Part shown: piece after piece, positions 14,591 to 23,213 of the stretch
Position numbering within the stretch: position 1 is the stretch's first letter
Layout of the letters: every line of letters begins with the position of its first letter
IMG/VR virus record: IMGVR_UViG_3300033571_007831
Span: 1-32,001 of that record
Reading direction: 5' to 3' (one strand)
Length of the DNA: 32,001 nucleotides
Source: a virus
Program-made: the position numbers and the translations under genes
The notes under the pieces: generated by a model
Database searches by the model: none
Told to the model about the DNA's origin: nothing
The model's input: the letters and a program-made list of their open reading frames with translations, nothing else

Positions 14591-15327
14591 AACGAGTGCT
14601 GATTGGTGCACCTGTTCGACAAGATCACCAAACATTTTATAAATATCTTAAAGCGCTAAATCAACTTGATACCGATGGTGTCCATGTTGATTTTTTCTTT
14701 ATTCTGCACAATTCATCTAGACTTAAACGATTCTTAAATCCGAATCAATTCATGGAATTCACAAGCCAACACGATTACAAGCGCGATGAGATCATGCACC
14801 ACTGGTCAAACAACAACTTGAATGATGTTGTTTTTATGAAAAACTTGTTAATTGACAAAACTATTCAAGGCAACTATACACACTTTTTTTTAGTCGATTC
14901 GGATATAATTCTAGAACCCGATACACTTCAAAGGTTATTGTCGCATGATAAGTCAATTGTTTCTCAATGTTTTTGGACAAGTTGGACTCCAAACAGCGAA
15001 CCCATGCCGAATGCTTGGATGGGCGACTTTTACAGTTTTATATATGAAGGTCAGTGGCGCGAATGGCATAACGAAGGATTGTATGAAGTCGGTGGGAGTG
15101 GTGCGTGTATTTTGATTCATTCGCAAGTTTTTTATGATGGTGTGAATTATAGTCCTATAAAAAATGTTAGCTTTTCAAATTGGGAAGATAGAGCATTCTC
15201 GATTCGTGCGCATTGTGCAGGTCATTCGATTTTTATGGACACAACGAATCCACCAATTCATTTGTACCGACAAAAAGAATTAAAGCCAAGCAAAAACAAA
15301 ATGAAACAAGCACACCAAACAAAATAA
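14587..15327 (+). CDS. GT-A family glycosyltransferase 2
   Basis: ATG 14587 overlaps the stop of the first glycosyltransferase (ATGA), so the two are coupled and perhaps act in sequence. The 246 residues contain VLIGAPVRQDHQ (first strand), DSD at 104-106 in FFLVDSDIILEPDT, the acceptor-loop segment GGSGACILIHSQVF, and NWEDRAFSIRAHCAG (catalytic-type WED, 199-201). A late conserved-looking histidine lies in PPIHLYRQ (H225). It is distinct in sequence from its neighbour, so it is not a simple duplication. Its predicted donor and acceptor are unknown; DNA hydroxymethyl bases or the adjacent head protein are both plausible. Confidence 0.8.
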   Translation: MKRVLIGAPVRQDHQTFYKYLKALNQLDTDGVHVDFFFILHNSSRLKRFLNPNQFMEFTSQHDYKRDEIMHHWSNNNLNDVVFMKNLLIDKTIQGNYTHFFLVDSDIILEPDTLQRLLSHDKSIVSQCFWTSWTPNSEPMPNAWMGDFYSFIYEGQWREWHNEGLYEVGGSGACILIHSQVFYDGVNYSPIKNVSFSNWEDRAFSIRAHCAGHSIFMDTTNPPIHLYRQKELKPSKNKMKQAHQTK

Positions 15328-15341
15328 AAGGGGGTGCAGAT

Positions 15342-15995
15342 ATGGGATATTGGGGTTTCGAATCATTAGAGTATCGAAAACCGAAGTATCAGAATGTGAC
15401 AGTATCAACGAGCGAGCCAGTGCATGAGCCAGTTTCGATTGAGGAAGCAAAAAACTATTTAAAAGTTGATTATTCAACGGATGATACGTTAATTGAAAAC
15501 TTAATTCATGTTGTGCGAAAGCAGATCGAGAATGAATTAGGCGGTTTACTGATCGTTAAAAGAGCGGTCACACAACGTCAAACTGGTGGACTTGAAACAA
15601 TTGCTTTATTGCGTCAACCGGTAAATTCAATTACTTCTGTTACTTATTATGATAGTTTTGAATCAACAGGAAGTATTGTTGCATCGACTGATTATCGATT
15701 CTCAGACGGTCAATTATATCATCGTAATAATTGGTTTGATGCAGGTAGAGAATCAGACGGATATGTCATTGTGTACAATGCAGGGATTGCAGACGATACA
15801 GGACAAAGCGCAGAAAATTCACCACACACTTTACGTCATGCCATTTTGCGAATCGTTGCATATCTTTACGAGAACCGCGAAGAGTATGTAACACAGATCA
15901 ACGAAGGTAATTTATCGGTCACTTATGACAAAAAAATTCGTTCAGATGTGAATTTACTATTAATGCCTTATCACACAGGGCAGGCGGTGTTTTGA
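15342..15995 (+). CDS. Head-tail connector, HK97 gp6-like
   Basis: ATG 15342 follows AAGGGGGTG by 5 bases. An in-frame extension back to 15213 lies within the glycosyltransferase gene and is rejected. In the 217-residue product, the segment EPVSIEEAKNYLKVDYSTDDTLIENLIHVVRKQIE is the N-terminal helical hallmark of the gp6/gp15 adaptor family, with the middle strand region VNSITSVTYYD and a C-terminal helix (LRHAILRIVAYLYENREE). It would form a ring below the portal. Confidence 0.87.
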   Translation: MGYWGFESLEYRKPKYQNVTVSTSEPVHEPVSIEEAKNYLKVDYSTDDTLIENLIHVVRKQIENELGGLLIVKRAVTQRQTGGLETIALLRQPVNSITSVTYYDSFESTGSIVASTDYRFSDGQLYHRNNWFDAGRESDGYVIVYNAGIADDTGQSAENSPHTLRHAILRIVAYLYENREEYVTQINEGNLSVTYDKKIRSDVNLLLMPYHTGQAVF

Positions 15996-15996
15996 T

Positions 15997-16311
15997 ATGC
16001 TTACAAGATTACGACATCGAGTAGAGATTCAAACGCTAACAACGGTTAGTGCAGGTGGTGGATGTTTTACTGAAACTTGGACAACTACCGCGACAAGATG
16101 GGCGAACGTACAAGTGCAATCCGCAACAGAAGAATTCACATTCGGTAAAGATCAACAAGCAAATCGTTATCGAATTATCATGCGTGAAGAAAACTTTACA
16201 AATAAGAATCGATTGATCTTTAATGGTTTAACGCTAACAATCGAATCGATTAGTGACCCAACGCAAGCAGGTCGAATGATTGCGGTTATTGCTAGGGGTG
16301 AGGTTGCGTGA
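15997..16311 (+). CDS. Head-tail joining / head closure protein
   Basis: The 104-residue product starts one base after the previous stop. It is a compact beta protein matching the phage head-tail joining family (SPP1 gp16-like): RLRHRVEIQT, ETWTTTATRWANVQ, FGKDQQANRYRIIMR and a final GRMIAVIARGEV strand. It would plug the connector after packaging. The ribosome site is weak (GGCGGTG), so it is probably coupled to the upstream gene. Order and size are typical. Confidence 0.85.
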   Translation: MLTRLRHRVEIQTLTTVSAGGGCFTETWTTTATRWANVQVQSATEEFTFGKDQQANRYRIIMREENFTNKNRLIFNGLTLTIESISDPTQAGRMIAVIARGEVA

Positions 16312-16787
16312 TTAGTGCGAGAATCGATAACTTTAAAGCTTTTCAAGATCAAATAGAAGAATTGATGAAGAAGTTTCCGAAAGAGGTTTCAAAAGAGATA
16401 TACAATACAGCCTTAGTTGATGTAGAGTCATATATGAAAAAAGAAACGAATATCCCAGTTGATACCGGTCGATTGCGAGCATCAATTCATACGAAGCGAG
16501 TTGGAAAGCCAACGCACACATACACAGATCGAGAAGGCAATTCATTCAATGGTACGTTAACAGGTAACGTATCGAGAGATCAAGTTATTGTCGGTACAAA
16601 TGTCGAATATGCTGAGATCATGAATAAGTATGGTGGCGGTGGAGATAATTCGCGTAGAAAATCTGGTGGTGCAAAACGCCCAAAAGGCTACGGAAAAGGA
16701 TTCTTTAATAAAGCGGTTGAGAATGGCGAGAAACGATTGATGGAGCGTATGGAAGATTTAATAAATAGGTTGGGTGATTCAGTATGA
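16308..16787 (+). CDS. Head-tail component, HK97 gp10-like
   Basis: GTG 16308 overlaps the previous stop and follows AGGGGTGAGG. The 159-residue product has the family signature VDTGRLRASIHTKR (about 51-64) and the later GTNVEYAEIMNKYGGGG, then a basic glycine-rich patch (RRKSGGAKRPKGYGKGFF) and a C-terminal helix. HK97 gp10-like proteins are neck or tail-terminator-associated components. The extra basic loop is longer than I would expect but not unusual. Confidence 0.85.
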   Translation: MISARIDNFKAFQDQIEELMKKFPKEVSKEIYNTALVDVESYMKKETNIPVDTGRLRASIHTKRVGKPTHTYTDREGNSFNGTLTGNVSRDQVIVGTNVEYAEIMNKYGGGGDNSRRKSGGAKRPKGYGKGFFNKAVENGEKRLMERMEDLINRLGDSV

Positions 16788-17185
16788 GCGCACAATGGGA
16801 AGTGCAGAAGGCTTTATATACAGCACTATCAACCGATTCTGTCTTTATGACAAAGGTTGGTAATCGCTTATATGATGAGCCACCAACCAACGAAACATAT
16901 CCATATGTGACTATTGGACAAATGATCGAATCAAAGTACAATCGACTAGACAACAAAGGTTATGAAATCAATGCTACAATAGTCATATACACGAAAGCAG
17001 GTAGATTAGGTTACAAACCTGCGAAAGAAATCATGGTTGAAATGAATCGTGTACTTAATCAAAAGCGTTTTACAATGACTGGATTCAATATGATTCAATG
17101 CTACTTCGACAGCGCTGACAATGATCGAGACGAAGATAAGCGAATCATTACAGCAAATTATATTATTTTAACTCAGGAGGTTTGA
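16784..17185 (+). CDS. Tail terminator/completion protein (DUF3168-like)
   Basis: ATG 16784 overlaps the previous stop. The 133 residues begin with the QWEVQKALYTALSTDSVF helix and continue with VGNRLYDEPPTNETYPYVTIG, characteristic of DUF3168 / tail completion proteins that cap the tail tube at the neck end. The position between the gp10-like gene and the tail tube gene is the usual one. Confidence 0.85.
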   Translation: MSAQWEVQKALYTALSTDSVFMTKVGNRLYDEPPTNETYPYVTIGQMIESKYNRLDNKGYEINATIVIYTKAGRLGYKPAKEIMVEMNRVLNQKRFTMTGFNMIQCYFDSADNDRDEDKRIITANYIILTQEV

Positions 17186-17190
17186 TTGAT

Positions 17191-17589
17191 ATGGCATTTT
17201 TTGCACAAGGCGCTACTTTTAAATTAGGTTCAACAACGGTGGCAGAGGTTACAAGTATCAGTGCACCGAATTTAACAGCAGACACATTAGACGTAACATC
17301 ACACGGTTCAACTTCTCGTTATCGTGAGTTCGTTCAAGGATTGCGCGATGGTGGAGAAATCACAATCGAAGGTTTCTACACGACAGCTTCTTCCAGTTTG
17401 ATCGTGACACAACTAAATACTTCGAGCGCAATTACAGCAGTTGTAACACTTCCAACGACACCGAGTGCAACAGCATTTACAGCATCGGTTATTACAACAG
17501 GCTTTACAGCAGAAGCGCCAGTCGATGGTACTATTCCTTTTACAGCAACATTTAAAGTGACAGGTGTACCAACATTAGGCACTATTTAA
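17191..17589 (+). CDS. Major tail tube protein
   Basis: ATG 17191 is 10 bases after AGGAGG; TTG 17182 is too close to it. The 132-residue all-beta, Thr/Ser-rich protein has a typical tube pattern: FAQGATFKLG, SISAPNLTADTLDVTSHGS, FVQGLRDGGEITIEGFYTT and a C-terminal FTATFKVTGVPTLG strand. It polymerises as hexameric rings around the tape measure. The gene is placed directly before the tail chaperones, as expected. Confidence 0.9.
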   Translation: MAFFAQGATFKLGSTTVAEVTSISAPNLTADTLDVTSHGSTSRYREFVQGLRDGGEITIEGFYTTASSSLIVTQLNTSSAITAVVTLPTTPSATAFTASVITTGFTAEAPVDGTIPFTATFKVTGVPTLGTI

Positions 17590-17611
17590 TAAAAAAATTT
17601 GAGGTGTATAT

Positions 17612-17920
17612 ATGCGTAAAACAGTTTCGATCACGTTGGACAGGGAACGGAATATGAAACTAGATTTAAATGCTATGAGTGAATTTGAGGAGATGACAGG
17701 AAAATCCTTATTCACGATTGGTGCTGAATTGCAACAAGCGCGGTACATTCGCGCGATGATTTTTTCTTGCTTGAAATCTGCAAAAGAAGATTTAACAATC
17801 GATCAAGTCGGTGAATTTATCGACATGGACAATTTGGAATATCTTCATAGCCGATTAAATTTGTTGATGAATAAAAGCTATGACAATGAAGAAACGAACG
17901 AAGATAATAAAAAAAAATAG
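17612..17920 (+). CDS. Tail assembly chaperone (G-like)
   Basis: A 102-residue helical, acidic protein after GAGGTG. It starts with a beta strand (TVSITLDRERNMKLDLNAM), followed by helices (SEFEEMTGKSLF) typical of G-type tail chaperones. It ends in an A9 run that codes NKKK then TAG. This run forms A AAA AAA in the correct phase for -1 frameshifting into the downstream frame, giving a G-T fusion. Chaperones keep the tape measure soluble and recruit tube subunits. Confidence 0.85.
   Translation: MRKTVSITLDRERNMKLDLNAMSEFEEMTGKSLFTIGAELQQARYIRAMIFSCLKSAKEDLTIDQVGEFIDMDNLEYLHSRLNLLMNKSYDNEETNEDNKKK
17911..17917 (+). promoter_or_regulatory. -1 programmed frameshift site (A AAA AAA)
   Basis: The heptamer A AAA AAA lies in zero-frame phase, directly followed by the TAG stop of the G-like gene. 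Slipping back one base reads KK-IEPPNLLELW and continues to 18237. The downstream ORF has no ribosome site or plausible start of its own, and tail chaperone genes of siphoviruses are widely known to use this mechanism. Confidence 0.85.
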
Positions 17921-18237
17921 AACCACCGAATTTGTTAGAGTTGTGGTCGATCGGTCGTTATGACCTTCGACTGAATGATGAAGATTTTTGGGGTTTGACC
18001 TTGCGTGAATTTAATTTATTAATGAAACGACACAAGGAACAGAGAAGCGCTGAGATGTTCAATTCAGCGCTTATTTGTGCAACTATCGCAAATGTGAACA
18101 GGTCAAAAGGTAGAGCATACACACCACAAGACTTCATGCCAAAAGAAAAAGAGAAAAAAATTAAAATGAAAATTGAGGATATGTTATCGGTACTTAAAGC
18201 GGTAACAGCTTCGAATGGCGGTGATATCAAATGTTAA
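17917..18237 (+). CDS. Tail chaperone T extension (made by -1 frameshift)
   Basis: This frame (IEPPNLLELWSIGRYDLRL, then FWGLTLREFNLLMKRH) is open from the slippery site to 18237 and lacks its own ribosome site. It would be produced only as the C-terminal half of a G-T fusion of about 208 residues. The T part usually binds the tape measure. The FWGLTLREFNLL segment resembles the small T-domain proteins placed before tape measures. Its stop overlaps the tape-measure start by 7 bases. Confidence 0.82.
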   Translation: MEPPNLLELWSIGRYDLRLNDEDFWGLTLREFNLLMKRHKEQRSAEMFNSALICATIANVNRSKGRAYTPQDFMPKEKEKKIKMKIEDMLSVLKAVTASNGGDIKC

Positions 18238-21167
18238 AAGAGTTACAGGTTCGCATTGGAGCGACAACGGTTGAGTTTCAAAAGAAGATGGCAGAAGTAC
18301 AGGCGACAGTTGCAAAGGTTGGTACAAGTTTTCAAAAATTTTCGCAACAAGCTACGCAATCATTTTCAAATGTTACGAAGTCATTAGAAAAAAATGCCGA
18401 TAGTATTAGAGATTTTGGGGAAATGACATCAACTTTTTTGACGTTACCACTGGGAATCGCGGCAGGTGCATCGATCAAGTTGGCTAGTGACTTTCAAGAA
18501 TCATTAAACAAAGTTAATGTTGCATTTGGAAATTCAGCATCATCCGTTATTGAATGGTCAAAAACTTCTATTGATTCAATGGGAATGGCAAGCGGTTCAG
18601 CGTTAGACGCATCGGCTTTATTTGGTGATATGGCAACAAGTATGGGAATCGGACAAGCAGAAGCATCGAACATGAGTATGTCATTGGTTCAACTTGGTGC
18701 AGATATGGCATCTTTTAAAAACGTACCAATTGAGCAAGCAATGCAAGCATTGAACGGTGTTTTTACAGGTGAGACTGAATCTTTAAAAATGCTTGGTGTT
18801 GTTATGACACAAACGCAACTAGAAGCATTTGCATTGTCACAAGGTATTCAAAAAAATATAAAAGATATGTCCGAAGCTGAAATGATTAATTTAAGATATG
18901 CTTTTGTCATGTCTAAAACTAAAAATGCACAGGGTGATTTTGCAAGAACCGCAGGAGGTTCAGCGAATCAAATGCGTATCTTTTGGGAATCATTGAAGGA
19001 AGTTGGAAGACAAATTGCTGATACCATACTACCTGCATTTACTTCATTTTTGACTTGGATAAATAAATTATTAAAAGGTTTTACTGAATTATCAGATGGT
19101 GCGAAATTCTTAATTGCTATTTTAGGAGGATTAGCAATTGCAATTCCTCCTATAATCGTAGCAGTTGGTATGTTAGGTCAAGCGTTACCTTTTATTACTG
19201 GCGGTTTCGACAAGATGAGTAAATCAATGAAGGGTGCGCTAGGTTGGATTGGATTAATAGTTACAGCTATTGGAACTGTATCAGCTTATTTTTTATCATC
19301 CGAAGAAAATATGAACAAATTAACGTATGCTTTTGAAAAATTAAAACTGATGAATGAACTTATATTAGAATCGGTATCATATGCTTTCGGTCGATTGAAA
19401 AATGTTTTATTAAAAGACATCGCTACTATCGAATTGTCATTTTTAAATTTTGTAAAAAACACAAGTTATTTTGATTTTATGACTTTTGGTTATGGTGTCG
19501 AATACGCTGATAAAAGAGTTGCTGAATTACAAAAAACGATTGAAAGTATTGATACAGAAAATGCAAATAAAAATTTGGCATATACAAAAGACATTGCCGA
19601 TTTTACTGCAAAAGGTGTTAGATTATTGAATCAAGAATTTGCGGATTTAATGGGCAGAAATAGTTTTGATACAAAACAATTCGCAGATTTAGCAGGTCAA
19701 AAGGGAAGAGAAGCAATAGAAAAGCAACAACAAAAAACTGCTGTTTCTATTGAAAGTGTGAATAAAAAACTTGATGAGCAAAAAACAAAGTTAGATGAAG
19801 TCAAAAAAAGAAATTTAGATTTTGCAAAGACATTACAAGATGCAGTCATTGTTGCATTAAAAAATAAAAATGATTCAATCATTGAATCCGTTAAAGTTTT
19901 GCAAAAGTCTATTGATAGTGAAAAAGACGCTTTAAAAGATTTAAAGAAGCAATACATGGATTCTTATGAGAAAATTCGTGACGAGATTGACGAAACTTAT
20001 AAATTGCAAATCGACACCTCAAAAGATAAATATGAGGATGAGATCGACAAAGAGAAGGATTTAACCGAGAAGAAAATCGATGAGATTGAGACGCGCAGAA
20101 AAAATTTAGAGAATCAAATCAAACAGGAAATTGCATTGGGTCAAGATCAAGCTTATGAGCAAAAGAAAGCATCAATATTATCTGAGATGTTCCAATATAA
20201 AAATCTTAAAACAAGATCGGAAGTTGTAGACGCTATTGCGAACTTGACAATCGATCGTGAAAAAGAACTCAATTCCGAAGGTAATTCAATTAAACTTGAA
20301 GCTATAAAAGAGTTTACAGACGAAGAAAACAACTTAATTAAAAAACGATTAAGTGAATATCGCAAGCTTGAATACTCAAATTTAACTGACCGAATTATTC
20401 AGATTCAAAAAGAGGGCGATTTAACACTACAAAATAAAAAGTTAAAGTATGATGAAGAGTTAGCGCAATTAAAAGAAGCTAACTTAAAACAACATCAAGA
20501 AAATACTTTTAATATGATTAAAAATTTAGCAATGGCACAAGAAGAATCAGATAAAAAAATTGCTTATTTTCAAGCTGAGATAAAAATAAAAGAAAAAGGA
20601 TTAGTCGATTTATCATCAAAAGAAAAAGAACAACTCGAAGCAAAAAGGTTGTTATTGGAAGCAGATCACAAAGACACAAAGCAACTTTTAAGAAGTTACA
20701 ACTCAGATTACTTTATCGCGGGTCGCGATTTTGCGCAGGAACTCATCAACGGATTGAACTCTAAAAAGTCCGATATTACAAAGTTGATGGAGTCGATAGC
20801 AAGTCCACTCAAAAAATCAGAACCAGTTAAAAGTGGTCTCGAAATTGGGAAGGAATTCGCTAATAGCGTGACCAATACAATTCGCGATTCGGTTGGTTCG
20901 GCAATTGAAATGGCTAACGCGAAACTTCCTATAAATTTGAACTATCCAAAACTTGCAAGTAACAATGCAAAAGTTGGAATAAATGAAAGCTATCCGATGA
21001 TAGCGAATCCACCGATGAACGAGTACAACCGTACAAACTGGATGGATATCGCAACTTCGACGCGTAGCACTACACCTGCGGTTTACCTTGACGGTAAAGA
21101 AATCAGTAAAGCAATCATGCCTTATTCAGTGGATATTATCAGATCAAAAACAGGCTTATTATATTGA
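18231..21167 (+). CDS. Tape measure protein
   Basis: At 978 residues, this is the largest product, located after the chaperones. Residues 1-260 resemble the conserved tape-measure region (FQESLNKVNVAFGNSASSVI, FGDMATSMGI). Two hydrophobic segments at about 293-317 and 336-356 could insert in the host membrane. A very long Lys/Glu coiled-coil region spans about 485-840. The C-terminal tail (about 900-978) would be near the tail tip. It sets tail length: at roughly 1.5 angstrom per residue, about 145 nm (estimate). I see no peptidase or lysozyme motif. Confidence 0.93.
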   Translation: MLKELQVRIGATTVEFQKKMAEVQATVAKVGTSFQKFSQQATQSFSNVTKSLEKNADSIRDFGEMTSTFLTLPLGIAAGASIKLASDFQESLNKVNVAFGNSASSVIEWSKTSIDSMGMASGSALDASALFGDMATSMGIGQAEASNMSMSLVQLGADMASFKNVPIEQAMQALNGVFTGETESLKMLGVVMTQTQLEAFALSQGIQKNIKDMSEAEMINLRYAFVMSKTKNAQGDFARTAGGSANQMRIFWESLKEVGRQIADTILPAFTSFLTWINKLLKGFTELSDGAKFLIAILGGLAIAIPPIIVAVGMLGQALPFITGGFDKMSKSMKGALGWIGLIVTAIGTVSAYFLSSEENMNKLTYAFEKLKLMNELILESVSYAFGRLKNVLLKDIATIELSFLNFVKNTSYFDFMTFGYGVEYADKRVAELQKTIESIDTENANKNLAYTKDIADFTAKGVRLLNQEFADLMGRNSFDTKQFADLAGQKGREAIEKQQQKTAVSIESVNKKLDEQKTKLDEVKKRNLDFAKTLQDAVIVALKNKNDSIIESVKVLQKSIDSEKDALKDLKKQYMDSYEKIRDEIDETYKLQIDTSKDKYEDEIDKEKDLTEKKIDEIETRRKNLENQIKQEIALGQDQAYEQKKASILSEMFQYKNLKTRSEVVDAIANLTIDREKELNSEGNSIKLEAIKEFTDEENNLIKKRLSEYRKLEYSNLTDRIIQIQKEGDLTLQNKKLKYDEELAQLKEANLKQHQENTFNMIKNLAMAQEESDKKIAYFQAEIKIKEKGLVDLSSKEKEQLEAKRLLLEADHKDTKQLLRSYNSDYFIAGRDFAQELINGLNSKKSDITKLMESIASPLKKSEPVKSGLEIGKEFANSVTNTIRDSVGSAIEMANAKLPINLNYPKLASNNAKVGINESYPMIANPPMNEYNRTNWMDIATSTRSTTPAVYLDGKEISKAIMPYSVDIIRSKTGLLY

Positions 21168-21175
21168 GGTGTAAA

Positions 21176-21439
21176 ATGATTCGAAAAGTAATCGTAATTA
21201 TGTCAAGTGATTTAGAGCAATCGAACGAGTTATGTAATAGCATCGGCGCTGAGGGTAATACTTTCAGCGTTCCTTTGTTTAATTCCAAAAATGAACTATC
21301 TAACTATGTCTGCAATTGGAACATGACAGATGAACAATTCGAAGTGATTCACGATCATCTTATGTTCATATTGTTTGATTCACTCGATGAAGCACTTCAA
21401 ACATTGAAACTACATTTGAGCGGAGGTGAAGAAAGTTAA
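21176..21439 (+). CDS. Hypothetical protein between tape measure and tail tip (87 aa)
   Basis: ATG 21176 is 5 bases after GAGGT; the longer frame from 21164 starts within the tape measure. The product has a strand-rich N-terminus (MIRKVIVIMSSDLEQS) and a helical acidic C-terminus (DEALQTLKLHLSGGEES), resembling a small alpha/beta fold. It is not recognised. It may be a chaperone or small tip component for the LamG-propeller protein, whose start it overlaps by one base. Confidence 0.6.
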   Translation: MIRKVIVIMSSDLEQSNELCNSIGAEGNTFSVPLFNSKNELSNYVCNWNMTDEQFEVIHDHLMFILFDSLDEALQTLKLHLSGGEES

Positions 21440-23202
21440 TGGGCGCAGTAAATCCGACAACCTTTTCAATTTTAACGTATCGAGCATTTGAACCGACTGA
21501 GATAAGCGGTCTCAAAGCATGGTACGATGCAAGCACAATAAACCAAGCAGATGGAACAAACGTCAGCGCTTGGCTAGACAGTAGTGGGAATGAAGCGCAT
21601 ATGTATCAATCAACAACAAGCGCACAACCAACATTACAGACAAATGAATTAAATGGTCGCGCAGTTGTGAGGTTTGACGGAACAGATGATTTTATGAATT
21701 TAACCGCTCCTTTTGATGTGTTGCCTAATAACGTGCCAAGTGTGAACGCTAATACATTTTCGAATAACGGAAATTATTTAATTTGCTCCAACGGTTCTAC
21801 TTCTCCTTATGTCGTTTTATATAAAAAAAACGGAAATGTATTTAATAAAATGACAAACTTAGGTTCTTTTACTGGAACCGCATCATATCAGCCGACATTT
21901 AATATTGATGATACTTATTTACAGATTGGCTCAAACGCTTCTCCGTATTTACACATATATAAAAGAACTGATGATAGTTTTTCTAAATTATCAAACCCTG
22001 CAACTTTGCCGAATGGAGCAGTTGTATCATCTCACTTTTCTAGCGATTCGACTTATTTAGCTATTTGCGGTAGTTTTACAGGTCGTTTAAGCATATATAA
22101 AAGATCATTGGACACATTCACTATACTAACCGCTCCTGCAACAATTCCGACTGGTTCAATTTCAAGGAGTGTCATGTTTTCCCCAGATGATTCTTTTTTA
22201 GCGGTAGCAGATTCGTCTAGTCCTTACATTTTGTTTTATTCAAGATCGGGAGATGTTTTTACAAAACTAACAAATCCGACAACATTACCAACATCGGCTT
22301 TAAATACTTTAAATTGGTTGAATTCTACAACGTGTGCAGTCGGTCAAGATGCGAGCAATACAATATTGATTTATCAATATGACGGTTCATCAAAATTTGA
22401 ACTTTTAACAAGTTTCAACGTCACTGGTGCTACTGGAATTAATTCTTTAAGATATTCAAATTCAAAAAACTATTTAGCAGTCGCGCACAATGCAACAAAT
22501 TATTTTACAGTCTACTCAATTAGTGGAACAACATATACAGCTTTATCAAACCCTGCATCATTACCACTTGGAGCAGGTCGAGGTGTTGCGTGGGGATTTA
22601 ATGACACGAGTTTAGTTGTAGCACACACAACTTCACCGAATGTACAAGCATACACATTTGATGGCACAACGTTAACAAATTTAACGAAGTTAAATATGTT
22701 TCGAAATGTTGGAGGTGGAACGGTTTTTGTAGTAAAAAAAGTAAATCCAACAGGAAATCAACAATTTTCTTTTTCGGCTATGCGCGGAGGTACTAATACT
22801 TTCGGAGGTAGAATAAATTTAGGTTCAAGCGTAACTGACAATAAGTATATTTTAACTGGTAGAAGATTGGATGCAGATTCATCACAAATATTATATTCAA
22901 CAAGAAGCGCAGATAATATATTTACAATTTTAACTGGTTTATTTGATTATTCTAATTCTAATGCTTACTTATATAATGATAATGTTTTATTATCATCATC
23001 CACATCTTTTCAAACTGATGGAAATTCAAGTGATACAAATTCAGTTGTTATTAAAATAGGTGCAACAGATTCAGTATCAACATTTTTTCTTTCAGGCGAT
23101 ATAGCCGAAATTATTGTATTCAACCGAACGCTAACAACCCAAGAATTAAAAAATGTTCACTATTATTTAGCTACTAAATACAATATCTCAGTACCTTTAT
23201 AG
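21439..23202 (+). CDS. Tail tip protein: LamG-like fold with inserted 7-repeat beta-propeller
   Basis: The 587 residues read as a LamG/concanavalin-like domain (EISGLKAWYDASTI at 21-34, VVRFDGTDDFMNLT at 76-89) interrupted after residue 93 and resumed at about 418 (LNMFRNVGGGTVFVVKK), ending with GDIAEIIVFNRTLTTQELK. Between lie seven repeats of about 47 residues with pattern F(S)xDxxYLA then SPYxxxYxRxxxxFxxLxxPxxLP (beginning about 99, 147, 194, 240, 287, 331, 378), which predicts a seven-bladed propeller. Both folds bind carbohydrate or surface ligands, so receptor binding or tail-tip function is likely. It occupies the usual Dit position; no separate Dit is recognisable. GGAGGTGAAG precedes the ATG. 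Confidence 0.75.
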   Translation: MGAVNPTTFSILTYRAFEPTEISGLKAWYDASTINQADGTNVSAWLDSSGNEAHMYQSTTSAQPTLQTNELNGRAVVRFDGTDDFMNLTAPFDVLPNNVPSVNANTFSNNGNYLICSNGSTSPYVVLYKKNGNVFNKMTNLGSFTGTASYQPTFNIDDTYLQIGSNASPYLHIYKRTDDSFSKLSNPATLPNGAVVSSHFSSDSTYLAICGSFTGRLSIYKRSLDTFTILTAPATIPTGSISRSVMFSPDDSFLAVADSSSPYILFYSRSGDVFTKLTNPTTLPTSALNTLNWLNSTTCAVGQDASNTILIYQYDGSSKFELLTSFNVTGATGINSLRYSNSKNYLAVAHNATNYFTVYSISGTTYTALSNPASLPLGAGRGVAWGFNDTSLVVAHTTSPNVQAYTFDGTTLTNLTKLNMFRNVGGGTVFVVKKVNPTGNQQFSFSAMRGGTNTFGGRINLGSSVTDNKYILTGRRLDADSSQILYSTRSADNIFTILTGLFDYSNSNAYLYNDNVLLSSSTSFQTDGNSSDTNSVVIKIGATDSVSTFFLSGDIAEIIVFNRTLTTQELKNVHYYLATKYNISVPL

Positions 23203-23213
23203 GAGGTGAAAAA

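Noticed and set aside
15213-15341. N-terminal extension of the connector gene
   Set aside because: It falls within the second glycosyltransferase gene. ATG 15342 has a strong ribosome site and begins just before the family sequence.
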